The translations under genes were made by a program, and so were the position numbers. The notes below the pieces were generated by a model, which saw only the letters and a list, made by a program, of their open reading frames with translations, was not told the DNA's origin and searched no databases. Of a DNA stretch of 64,000 bases, positions 41,580-51,921 are shown piece after piece. This DNA is from Fragilaria crotonensis (lineage: Eukaryota > Bacillariophyta > Fragilariophyceae > Fragilariales > Fragilariaceae). The stretch's first letter is position 1. Every line of letters starts with the position of its first letter. The stretch lies in contig JAKSYS010000087.1 in NCBI GenBank assembly GCA_022925895.1, positions 62,001-126,000 on the forward strand, in the 5' to 3' direction.

Positions 41580-42660
41580 CACTTTACCCAACATCGTTAT
41601 CGGAATCCAAATCACTGAAGGGACAGCTGCCGTCGAGAATAACCAAGGTGGTTGAGACTGTGGTGCCGTCCTTACCAAGGTTCAGCGTGATTTGATAGGA
41701 CAAGATGCAAGAGGATTTCCGTCGTCGTCCTTCACAGCTCCGCTGCGCTCGCCGTGGTGGCTGTAAACAAATTATTGTCAGTGCTGTCCCCACCGGGAAA
41801 AAGTAGTATCTCTCTTCGCACCATCGTCAGCACTGCTGTTGTCACAGTCACCGAGGTCAAGAAATATCCAGGCAGTTGGATTTATTTCCTGCACAGTGTG
41901 GCGACGAGGTACACGATTGGTGACCGAGCATGTCCCAGCGGGTCCAGTGTCTTGGATCTCAACAACAACCCTCCGATGATTGAGTTGACGACGGCTCCAG
42001 CAAACGTGTTTCCAATATCATCGGTTACAACTCTTGCAATAAAACAATTCTTGCGCATGTCAACGACGTCGTTTCTGGCGTTGTCGTCGTCGATGAGCTT
42101 CACGAATACGATATTGCTGTCCACGACGACATCCCCATCTTGTGTGGTCACCAGTGAATCGAACGCGCAAAAGAGTCGTCTCAACGACAGTGTATTGGCA
42201 AGGAATAAACGTATAGCGATGGAGTGTTGGCAATGATGGCACTACCGTTGTGTATCACGATCACTCTGCCTCGCCAGTCGCCAATATCTTTGGCGTCAAC
42301 ATCCACCCTCACCACATCATTGATGCTGGCGAGGAAAATCAGAGTATCGGTTGAGACCTGAACAGTTCCAGGCTCTGGGTATTCATTCGTTGTCACAGTT
42401 GCAAGGTTTTCGTTTGTCAATGTTCTGTCGCTTGAGACCACCGCCCGTGGTAGAAACATATCAGCTAGCGTGGCACGGCATTGTACAATTTCCACGGTAA
42501 AAGCACGCTACTTGGACAAGGTATCTGCGCTGAGCCACTGGCGAGCATTGCATCTGTAAACGTAGACTCGGTCGGACCAATGATTATTCCAACACCACTG
42601 AGCATGACGATGTAGCATATGATATTACCCACTTGGTCAACAAACTTGGTCGACAGAACC
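41580..42660 (-). pseudogene. Possible decayed FG-GAP-type gene
   Basis: Minus-strand fragments in two frames hold propeller-like strings: VFVKLIDDDNARNDVVDM (about 42060-42110) and STDTLIFLASINDVVRVDVDAKDIGD (about 42260-42350). These resemble the VFAADIDGDGDLDVL...NTIAWYEN repeats of VCBS proteins after many substitutions and frame changes. No complete blade or start remains. It lies just downstream of, and opposed to, the intact FG-GAP gene, but the repeat type differs, so it is not a simple tandem copy. Weak evidence. Confidence 0.35.
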
Positions 42661-43490
42661 ATCAGAATTGATCATTGATCACTGCAACGATTTTTCCTCT
42701 ACTATCAACATCGGGGATCGGGGTGCAGCTCGACTCCGATCATGAGATATCATTATCGCTGACTATGCCCTGTGGCCTATTGCCTGACGTCTGGAGGCCC
42801 TGCTGCAGTTTTGTCACGGTGGACAAGGCAATCGGATCCTTTCATTTTTATGAATCTTTACGTTGTCGTTGCATGTGGAATGTGGAGGAACACACTGTGC
42901 ATTGTGCGTGCACTGTGCGTGTAACAGTAACAGTGCATACCGGTAGTGCATGTAGCCAGTGGCAATTGGCAAGTGGTGCTCATTGCTCATGTTCGAAATC
43001 CAGGCGATTCCTCGAACGTTCAACATGGAACCGTACCTGGTACTACAGTACTGTACTATTTACTATCGGAAGTACGTCGTATATGTCATGTTCGTCCAAA
43101 TTCGTGTGATTGTTATTCATATTCGTTGCGCGTTACTTCTGGTACAGTACAACGTACTATGCATATGCATACAAGGATACAAGGTACCAGGCTATGATAC
43201 CTTGTACTCTAGTACTCTACTAGTAGAGTACTCCAGTACTTCAAAGTTGTGCAACGAAGTACTACTACTAGTAGGAGTAATAGGAGTACTGAAGTGACGG
43301 AATCATGGTCCCTCAAGCAATTGGCAGCTGAAGGGAAGAACTCCAGTTTGAGATGCTCGCAAGAAGCTGGTCAGGTCTTTACGCTAGTATGTCTGATCAG
43401 TTTCCACAAGAGCAAAACGGCTTTTCACTTGCTTAGTACGGGACACAACCCCCTGAGTATATTCCACAACACATTCCCTCCAAGATCATC
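42661..43490. other. Intergenic, 5' flank of the acidic protein gene
   Basis: Contains dense GTAC palindromes (43030-43280) and no gene. Confidence 0.5.
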
Positions 43491-44729
43491 ATGTCATCAT
43501 TGGACGGGACCGAATCGCAATCGTCAGTTGTGGATGACAATGAGTCACAACAACTAAGAGAGGACTACGAGACAGTAACAGAATCAGACGATGAGACTGA
43601 ACACGATGCCACCGCTGCTGTTCCAGCAATGGTGGACGACAATGGTTTGGAGGAGGACGATGACTTGGCGCTTCTCGCTTTTGCAAAGCAGAGATTGGCG
43701 GAACAGCAAACCAAGGACGAAGAAGCAACGCGACGACAACAACAGCAACAACACGTGGACGATGACGAAGAAGAATATGAGGATGAGGAGGCAGTGGAAG
43801 GTGACTTCGACGATGATGAAGACCGTGGTGAGGATGACAAGAGCGCTTCTGAATCGGGGTCCGAGAAGGAGGATCCCGAAGCACCTGTGTCTGGGGAATC
43901 CAAATCGGCGGGCGTTGATGAGTCAGTGTCCTTTGTTTCGGAAGAAAAGAAAGATGATCATGTTACGTTCGCCGCTGACGAGCCAGCTCGACGACAACGT
44001 GACGAGAATGCAGAACTTTGGGATCTTCTGAGGCAATCCAAGTCTAGAATTCAATCGACTAGAAACATAATTGTGGAAGATAGCGACGTTGACGAGTCTG
44101 AACGCAGCACTGGTGCTGCCGCCGAAGAAGACGAAAGTGCAGACGACGGAGTGGCCCCCTTGACTCAGGTATTCAAGTCGGATCAAGATTTACGAGAAGA
44201 AGAACGAAAGCGCAAATTTCAAAAGGAAAATCGTGAGCTCTGGGAGTTGCTGCAAAAGAGCAAGAACAGACTCGAAGAGGCCGCCAAGGCCAAGATGAAG
44301 GAAGCCGCCAAGGCTGCGGCTGCCAATGATGTTACGCCGCAGCCCGTGGCACGAATAGAAAATCCTTACAAGGAAATCGATGCCGTACCGGATGAAGCGG
44401 AAAGCGAAGATGCTCTTACACAAAAGGAGCTTCTGCTGGCCATGGCGGTTGCAGAAGAGGCAGCTCGGTCTGGAAAGGAGTGTTTTGAGACTCCGTCTAA
44501 GGCTGAGTTGCGCACTCGAGATATTCGATCGTTTGATTTCATTCAGAAGGAGTTTGGGCTGGTGCCCGAGACACCAATTGGAAACGATGCAAAGGAGGAA
44601 GAGAGGGAGCGGAATCGATTTGCAAAGCTTAGCGAAGCCTTGAGTAGTCAGTGGGCGAGCTTCCGAGTGGCTGTGGGCGACCTTGATATCTCCCAACGAC
44701 TGCCGCGTTCTGGGTCACATAAATCTTGA
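43491..44729 (+). CDS. Acidic coiled-coil protein with duplicated EN-ELW-LL-KSK motif
   Basis: A 412-aa single-exon protein I do not recognise. Residues 1-160 are strongly acidic and polar with a Q run (about 83-88) and look disordered. Two copies of one short helix motif follow: ENAELWDLLRQSKSRIQ (about 172-188) and ENRELWELLQKSKNRLEEA (about 247-265). The second runs into an Ala/Lys/Glu coiled coil (EEAAKAKMKEAAKAAAAN). A third helix block (LTQKELLLAMAVAEEAARSG) and a C-terminal segment (RDIRSFDFIQKEFGLVPETP) look conserved in style. There is no signal peptide or membrane helix. I infer a nuclear or cytosolic scaffold whose paired motif binds the same partner twice. Confidence 0.7.
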   Translation: MSSLDGTESQSSVVDDNESQQLREDYETVTESDDETEHDATAAVPAMVDDNGLEEDDDLALLAFAKQRLAEQQTKDEEATRRQQQQQHVDDDEEEYEDEEAVEGDFDDDEDRGEDDKSASESGSEKEDPEAPVSGESKSAGVDESVSFVSEEKKDDHVTFAADEPARRQRDENAELWDLLRQSKSRIQSTRNIIVEDSDVDESERSTGAAAEEDESADDGVAPLTQVFKSDQDLREEERKRKFQKENRELWELLQKSKNRLEEAAKAKMKEAAKAAAANDVTPQPVARIENPYKEIDAVPDEAESEDALTQKELLLAMAVAEEAARSGKECFETPSKAELRTRDIRSFDFIQKEFGLVPETPIGNDAKEEERERNRFAKLSEALSSQWASFRVAVGDLDISQRLPRSGSHKS

Positions 44730-44962
44730 TTACGGTTCTTCTGTGCGATGATAAGTAATTGCCTCCTGACCATGTAGCATCTACCACACATAACTCTCAC
44801 TGATTGTAAGTACTCATCCAATGTTTGCTAGTAGAGCAGTTATAAAGGCATCGCTGCGATGTACTCAGTAGTCAGTAGACGAGTAGGTAGCAGGTAGCAG
44901 GTGATTCACTCGCAGCCTCGCAGCTCGCAGTACAGCAGCTCGCGATTACTTTGTACAAGTAC

Positions 44963-47588
44963 CAGGCTTGGAAAAATAATACTGCAGTAGAAGTACACCG
45001 TATACTGCAGCTCTGTGAGCCGTATACCGGGTAATACTGCAGCTCTGTTGGCAGTAGTATTACGGTTCACTGCAGCTCCAAGGAACCGCGGTGATACTGC
45101 AGCTCATTGCAGTAGTATGCTGCAGCCCCGAAATCAATACTACGGTATGCGCAGTATTTCAAACACTTCTTCTGGCTGTGTGACTTATACTACTATCGTG
45201 AAAGTACTGAAAACAAGCAAATGCTCTATCGTGTAAATGCTTCAAATACCATGTGTGAACTCAGGATGTCATCATCGTGTCTGTATGCTTGTCAAACTTC
45301 CCACCACTTTGAACCGATCTGTCGCGCCCTCTGATCCTGCTGTAAAGCTGTCAAGAGCTGATCAAGACGAAATCATAATTTCCACTTTCCACCCGTGAGT
45401 TTTGCCTTCACAGCCGGACTTGTGCCAAGCATGGGGCGTACCATGAAGTCAACACGTCCCTCTAGTGACGTTTGTAAGTATTACTTCACACAGTTAGATG
45501 ATGACGGTATTTTATGTGAGTGTCGTAAGTGTTCAAACGTGAAAAAAAAAGAGTGGAGGGTGGACAAACCTGTACTCGCATTTGCAGTCCTGTGTCGGCG
45601 CCAACTATCAGGAGAAGTTCAAGGCATTCATTGATGCTGGTGGTGCTGTTGGAGTTGCCGGCAAGAATAACAAGCAGGTAGATAAACATGTGGCAGGAGG
45701 GAAAATTGCTGGAAGTGGATTGAGAGGGTCAGGACAGCTGGATGGGTTCGTGGTTCGTGTGAGCAACGCTGAGATGGAAATGACTGAGTGGATCAATTAC
45801 TTGGTGATGAAAAACATGGCGGTCTCGCTTGTTGACTGTCCTCTTACGCCGCGGATTTCAAAGTTGAAGGCAGTGTCATCTAAGACTGTTAGAAAGCACA
45901 TCCTCTCACTTGTCATGCTGGTTCGACAGCAAGTACAGCTTTGCCTTCCCAACAAGTTTGCCATTATCTTCGATGGATGGACAGAGGGAATCGACCATTA
46001 TGTGGGTGTTTGGGCTTCATATAACATGCCTGTCGACAGCACAAGCAAGGATGCATATTCCCGTGGTGATAAAGAAACTCCTGTCCAGTCCCTACTGTCA
46101 ATTAAGCCATTATTGGCAGACGGCATTGAGGGAATGACTGCCCACGACCACTTGACTCATATTACACGCGTTCTGCAACTGTATGGTAAGGAAGCATCAA
46201 ATGTGATTTGCCTTGTAGGAGACAATTGCAAAGTCAATCAAAGTCTTGCTCGAGCGATGTCTGTGCCCCTGATTGGATGTGGCAGCCACAAATTCAATTT
46301 TGCGGTTAATAAATGGATAAGGGAGCAGCCTAACCTTACAGACATCATTGCAAAGGTTGCAGCTGTCATGAAAAAGGCGTCAACACTGAAAGTGGCTGCA
46401 AAGCTGGCGCAGGTAACAAACTACGCATGCGTGAAGGCGAATGAGACGAGGTGATCGTCAACTTTTAGCATGGTACAAAGGTATTTCCAAATCCAATCTC
46501 AGTTGAATGCCCTGGTAGAGTTATTAGAACTCCTTCCCACACCTGTTGATGTAAACACATTGTCACGAGGATTTCAAAGTTTGGAGCGCTTTCAATCTGT
46601 CACAAAGATGCTACAGCGAGACGGGATACCATTTGTCGAAGTACGTGGTCTATTTGATGTCATTCTGCGTGACTATCCTGATATGGCACATCACCTCGGA
46701 AAAGATTCGAGCCTTGTCATTAACAAGGACTTTGAGTCTGGAGTCATGGCATTATCCAAGGGTGTGCCTCTCCAATTGGCACAACAAGCTGCTGTGGTCG
46801 GTCTTTTTAAGGGAAGGACATGGCGGCGGTGCTAGTCATCAACGCCGGAGGATGGTGAGGAGGAGACCTATGCAATGCAGGTTGCCAAGCGACTCAAAGT
46901 TGAGAAGCTTGAAAGTAGTGTTGGACGTGAGCAGTACGTCAACATCGAAGTGATTCCGGGAACATCGGTTAACTGTGAGAGGTTGTTTAGCTTGGCCAAG
47001 CACATCCTCACAGATACAAGAAAAAACACGTCGCCCGTGCTTTTTGAAGCATTGCTCTTTTTGAAGGTCAACCGAAGTCTCTGGGATGCAAGAACTGTTG
47101 GCAACGCCATGGGGCGCACTCGGGAATGTGAGGAGGCGATTAATTACATTGATTTTGATGATCCTGACTGTGGTGGTGGTGCCAGTGAAATGACCCGCAG
47201 TTCTGTTGCTGAGGTTAATGGTGTGAATGTAGGTGTGAATGAGGATGATGATGACGAGGAGGACTACTTGATAGGATGAGATGGAGGACCAATACTATCG
47301 TAGCAAACGCAGTAGCTCGGAGATAGGAGTACACAAGACAGAAGTTAAAACGTAAATCTCCGTACTGTCGTACTGTTAGTGTTGCAGAGTGCAGTATACG
47401 GTATTTTACTGCAGCTCCTCTTTCCAGTAGTATCAGTATATGTTGCCACTCGCCCAGATACTTCAGTACGTACTGCAGCTCTTGGACATACTGCAGTACA
47501 TACCGAAGCTCTGTGTCATACTGCAGTACTGTACTGCAGCTCCGTAAAATGTGAATACTGGTATCCAGTATTATTTTTCCAAAGCCTG
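44963..47588 (+). mobile_element. hAT DNA transposon with decayed transposase
   Basis: A 2.6-kb element with ends CAGGCTTGGAAAAATAATAC (left) and, reversed, CAGGCTTTGGAAAAATAATA (right). CTTTGTAC abuts the right end (47589-47596) and recurs at 44949-44956, six bases outside the left end, probably the 8-bp target duplication. Subterminal regions carry repeated TACTGCAGCTC motifs: about five on the left (45006-45130) and four on the right (47408-47545), a known hAT arrangement. The transposase gene inside is broken. End sequences match the MITE at 7054-7551 over GGAAAAATAATACTG. Confidence 0.88.
45434..47279 (+). pseudogene. hAT transposase, broken
   Basis: Pieces in order: a BED-like zinc finger (CKYYFTQLDDDG, CECRKC, then TNLYSHLQSC) with a frame change at the A9 run near 45541-45550; the RNase H-like core in 45582-46454 (FAIIFDGWTEGIDHYVGVWASY with the first Asp, VICLVGDNCKVNQSLARAM with the second Asp, GCGSHKFNFAVNKW); a stop, then 46470-46835 (VDVNTLSRGFQSLERFQSVTKM); another frame change; and the hAT C-terminal dimerisation region in 46875-47279 (NCERLFSLAKHILTDTRKN, LFEALLFLKVN). 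At least three breaks are seen. The D-D order and hAT_C block identify the superfamily. It is no longer able to make a full protein unless unseen introns remove the breaks. Confidence 0.85.
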
Positions 47589-47805
47589 CTTTGTACTCCA
47601 TCCAGTACTTGTAGGAGCACGTGCATGTAGAACTACTGTACCTTTACTCTGATCGTATGATGACTGTCGTCATTCTCAGAACTGCATTTACTGGTATATC
47701 CATACTTGTTGAACCGCGAATGTACGGTTGATCATACTTGTGTGCTAAACGGGGCACAGCGTACGTGCGGTCAATATCATAGAACATGAAATGGGGGTAG
47801 ATCTA

Positions 47806-48139
47806 CCGTAAACGCCGGCAGTTAAACTCCACTGGGACATACTACAGTAAGCTCCAAGGACGGAATCTAGACGGAATCTTACGTACACCCTCTGTCTCGA
47901 AAAAAACGCTCTTTCCCTTTTGAATCGAGAAAAACCTGGCATTTAACCGAAACGTCCGGTCATTCACATAGTGCTTATTGAGAGGTTTGAATGGTTTATA
48001 ACTTCAAATACAGGAAGTTCAGTTTGAATCTTCATTTTTTAGTTCGCAGTCCGACCAAAAAAATCGAAATCTCGCCAGATAAGCTCCATTTCATTAATTT
48101 AATGCACAATTCCCTGTGCTTAACTCCTGGTGTTTACGG
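47806..48139. mobile_element. Candidate TA-flanked (mariner/Stowaway-like) MITE
   Basis: Inverted ends CCGTAAACGCCGGCAGTTAA (47806-47825) and, reversed, CCGTAAACACCAGGAGTTAA (48120-48139) match at 17 of 20 positions. TA lies directly outside both ends (47804-47805 and 48140-48141). The 334-bp interior is non-coding. Size, TIR length and the TA duplication fit Tc1/mariner-type MITEs. Confidence 0.65.
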
Positions 48140-48141
48140 TA

Positions 48142-48712
48142 GATTCTCTACAGTACTACAGTATACGTTTAGCATATTTAGTACTAGAGTACATTGTACC
48201 AGGTAGACACACATGCTTTTCATGTTTTCGAACATCGCCGTACAAATACTACGGTAGTACTACAGGTAGTGTATTGGCGACTACCCGGTACAGTACTCGG
48301 TACTGGCGTATGTAGGCTGACACGGCCATTCTTGAAGGTGGCGAATCGCTCGCCCAACAACCCTGTGCATAGTCGTATATGGGGCGAGACAGGAACTACT
48401 AGAGAGAGGATGCATACAATACACATTTGATCATAATCAACAGTGAATTCAGTTCGACGACTGTTGACGACGCAACCAATCTCTGGCATTTGCGTTGTCA
48501 ACCATACTACAAAGGTCCAACAACAGTAGAGAGGTCTTTGGTCGCAACTGACTGTTCTGGTCCTTGTTCCCGTTCCTTTATTTTCCTACACGCACTTGCG
48601 CCAGCGCAAAATCAAGTTGATTTCGATTGTTCCGCTCAGATTGTATCTGTCATCACAGCCATTTGAAACGCGAAACCAGAACGCCACAACTGGTTGAATA
48701 ACAACCTCAAAC
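48142..48712. other. Intergenic, 5' flank of the RING gene
   Basis: No gene. It includes GTACCAGG and TACGGTAGTACTAC strings near 48195-48265. Confidence 0.45.
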
Positions 48713-51130
48713 ATGGACGAACTCCCACCTCCCCTCAACGATAAACAGCTCTATGACTATTACTACCAAGAGACGCGCAAGCTGAATAATCCTCGGCATC
48801 GATTTTGGCAAAGGAAAATTTGCAGTGCCAAAATGCATGGCTACAATCCACCCGTTTGGGTGAGCGTGGTTGAAGGCCAAGGGATCATTGGAACCTTTGC
48901 GACTGAGGATGAGGCGAATCAGCGAGCCTTCTGGTAGGTATCCATACGTTGTACCTATTCATGCTTTCCGCGAGACGTGTTCCTAACCTGTTCCGTGCTC
49001 CCTACTCTCTGTTTTTCTGTTTTGTGTGTGACCAACAATCACTGACAGTGTGGTCATGATGTTTGAAGACGAAAAATCGGGAAAATTGGCACGAATCAAG
49101 AAACTTCTGGATCAGAGGTCGTGGCCCAAAGCCACGGATGTTGGTGGTGAATCCAAGGGTGGGGAGAAGCCAGTGTCCGATAAACTAGGGTCGCCACCTC
49201 ATCTTTCGGTCAAAAACCCAAATCCTACGGCTGTTACGGGAGAGAATGAAAGCTGGGCTGCTTCTGACGCTGCCCGCGAAAACGTGACGAGAGCGGAGGA
49301 CGTGCCGCCTACCGAGCCTCGCACGGACACACCCTTGACCGACGAAATTCCAGAGGAACACCTGGATGCCACTCGTGTCGAAGATCGTCCAGAGTATACA
49401 CCGGACGGGGAGATTTTGGACGAGCAAGCCGTCGTCGACGCGACCTCCAATATGTCAGACCTTCGTCGAAGTCAGGCACTGATGACATCAATGCGAACGA
49501 AGCAAACCAATCGGAACATACAATCCACATGCGCATCTCCATGTCGTCGGAGACACTCACGAGGATTCGCCGACGAACCGAAGCGCATTTCCAGGAAGTT
49601 TTCCAGGGGCTTTAACGTACGCAGGAGCCTCGAAACGTTCAGCGAGTGCACTTACCGCGCAAACTGGCGACTCATCGGCGAATCGTCCTCACATTGCAAC
49701 TGCGCAAGCTTCCCAGTCGCTCAAGCTACAGGAAAGCGAAACGAGTCGGGACAAGGAACTGAAGAGAAACAGCTGAGTTCCTTGAACAAGAGAAAGATCG
49801 ATGGTTCGACCGCCGAAGCGTCGAAGAAGCAGAAGGTCGTCCCCACCATTCCTTCGGGATTCAGTACAAAAGCGGTTGAAATGCGTAATCCTGTCTCCGG
49901 AGTGATCGAGAAAACTTTCCCAAATGCTGCGGAAGCGGCCAAGGCCAACTATATCAATGTCACCAAACTCATGGAGATCTGTCGACATGGCGGCGGTTTG
50001 ATTGGCACTCACCTTTTCCGTTATATAGAACCCTCGGAGGAGGACGCACTCCTTCTTAATCGGGCCTCAAGTCGGCAAGAGAGGCTAGGGTGGAACCGGT
50101 ACCAGACGGACCGATTTCGAATTTCCCAGCAACGTCCGCCCGACCTCCCGCATTGTTGGGCCATCGGCCAGGTCCAACGATACCCCTGGTTACTCGACAC
50201 AACAGTTACGGCAACAACAACGGCAATAGTAGTAACAGCAGCAAGAGCAGCAACAACAACAACAAGACCGATGAGGTGGTGAATACTACAAAGGCGAGCC
50301 TCTCGCACAAGCTTTCCATTGCAACGGCTGGTAAGAGGAATAAACGAGTTCTGCCGCTCGAATCGAATCGATTGACTCAACAACAAGTGACGACTCGACC
50401 ATCGTCGACTGCCGCAAAGGCGACGGGACGAGCGCAAAAGCCCTTGCCGGGTCCCTTCGACTTGAGTACCTTGTTGCCAATACGACGAAATTTGAAGCCG
50501 CCATTGAAACCACGACACACGATTGAGTTGGTGGAGCTGCGAACCCTCAAGGTTTTGGTCTGCTTCCGAGGCACGACTGATGCATCGCGAGCGCTGGGTC
50601 TCGATCGAAAGGCAATTAGTGGAGCTTGTGAAAGCTATTCGAAGACCAGGCCAATAACGTTTGGAACCTTTACCCTTCGATACGCGCAAGCTGGACATTT
50701 CTCTGCGTACGTTTATGGAGACGACGCAAAGGACTACATGAAACATAGAAAAGAGACACACGCCGAGACTGCAGCTAGGTTTAAGAGGATCTTTGAGGCT
50801 CACCAGAAGGATGGCACATTGGGAACTCGTCCAATCATCAAGCCCGAAAAGGTACTGGAGATGGGCGAAGACGTTGCTGTGGAAGAAGAGGTGGAAATCA
50901 GCTCTGCCGAGGGTGGCCTCGATGCGTTTACATTGTGTATCGTTTGCCAGGAGGTGCCCCCAAGCATTGTGTTCGAGCCTTGCTACCATGCTGTAGTGTG
51001 TCGTGCGTGTGCAGGGATCGCGTGCAAATCATTTTGTCCTGTATGTCAAACTCGAATTCGGGGTCGAGTGGAGCCCAAAATGGCGATTTTGGTGCGACCC
51101 AGAATTTTTTCAGCTTATTCATTCATGTAG
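48713..51130 (+). CDS. RING-finger protein with two NUMOD1-like segments, frame break
   Basis: Probably an E3 ubiquitin ligase. Exon 1 (48713-48933) encodes DKQLYDYYYQETRKLNNPRHRFWQ and WVSVVEGQGIIGTF. A 115-nt intron (48934-49048, GTAGGT...GACAG) leads to exon 2. A long polar stretch follows, then a segment VEMRNPVSGVIEKTFPNAAE..A (about 49875-50020). The frame changes by one near 50087-50092 (AGGGTGG), and the gene continues with Asn/Ser-rich sequence. A second segment of the same kind follows (VELRTLKVLVCFRGTTDASR, about 50528-50690). A C3HC4 RING (CIVC..C.H..C..C...CPVC, about 50936-51050) ends the protein. One added base gives 767 aa. The two segments look like paralogous NUMOD1-type helix-turn-helix modules, implying DNA or peptide binding. 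Outside the frame change the gene is open throughout. Confidence 0.72.
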
Positions 51131-51921
51131 TAGGAGATGGGAATACGAAGTAGTTCCTGCGATGCGATGTCCATATGTAATACAATTTCATTATAGGCAG
51201 AACATTGCCTATCTTCAGTATCTACCACCTGCATGAACAAGTTGATTCCAGTGACGCTTGTTGCACATCGATTAGTCATGCCCTTTTTGGCGAACACTCC
51301 TATACAAGGAGGAGTTCGATTGTGCAAAAGAAAAAGAAGCTAACATGTCGCTACAAACCTACTCCGTTTGTCTCTTTTTAAGTTTGTACATTATATGCAT
51401 TAAGCATTATGCGCCATGCAACTACGCTGCTTGTCGGGATGAAGGTAGCGAGGTCCAAGAAAACAGTGTATGCTATAGTACGAGTACTTTGTACTCGAGT
51501 ACTATATAGTACTCGAGTATTGGAGTATTTGCTAGAGTGCGAAGTGGTCACATCATGTACTGTGCGTACAGTATACCGGATACCGGTACTTGTTCCTTTT
51601 ACTTGTACCTACTGTACCAGTACCTGATACTACATGTACTATCATCACTACGAAACGCACATATGCGCGCGACCAGAGAAACGTCCGGCAAATGACGGTT
51701 TCAATCTGGAATGAAGATAGCTAAAACTTTTTTCGGCGGTCCTCCAGATAAAGTACGAAGTCGAGACAAGGCAACGATTCACCGGAACAAAACTGTCCTC
51801 TCGTCCTCTCTATATCACTCCTATTGCGAACGCATCCCATTTCGCGTCTCCCAACGCTGCTGTCGTCGCTGACCTTGCTTTCTAAGAGTCTACCTGTACG
51901 GAGTAAAAAATCGAACATAGA
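51131..51921. other. Intergenic, no gene seen
   Basis: Contains CTCGAGTAC strings (51480-51520) and no credible gene. Confidence 0.5.

Noticed and set aside
43489-43903. Minus-strand frames rich in His/Pro and Ser
   Set aside because: They are antisense shadows of the acidic, Gln-rich part of the plus-strand gene.
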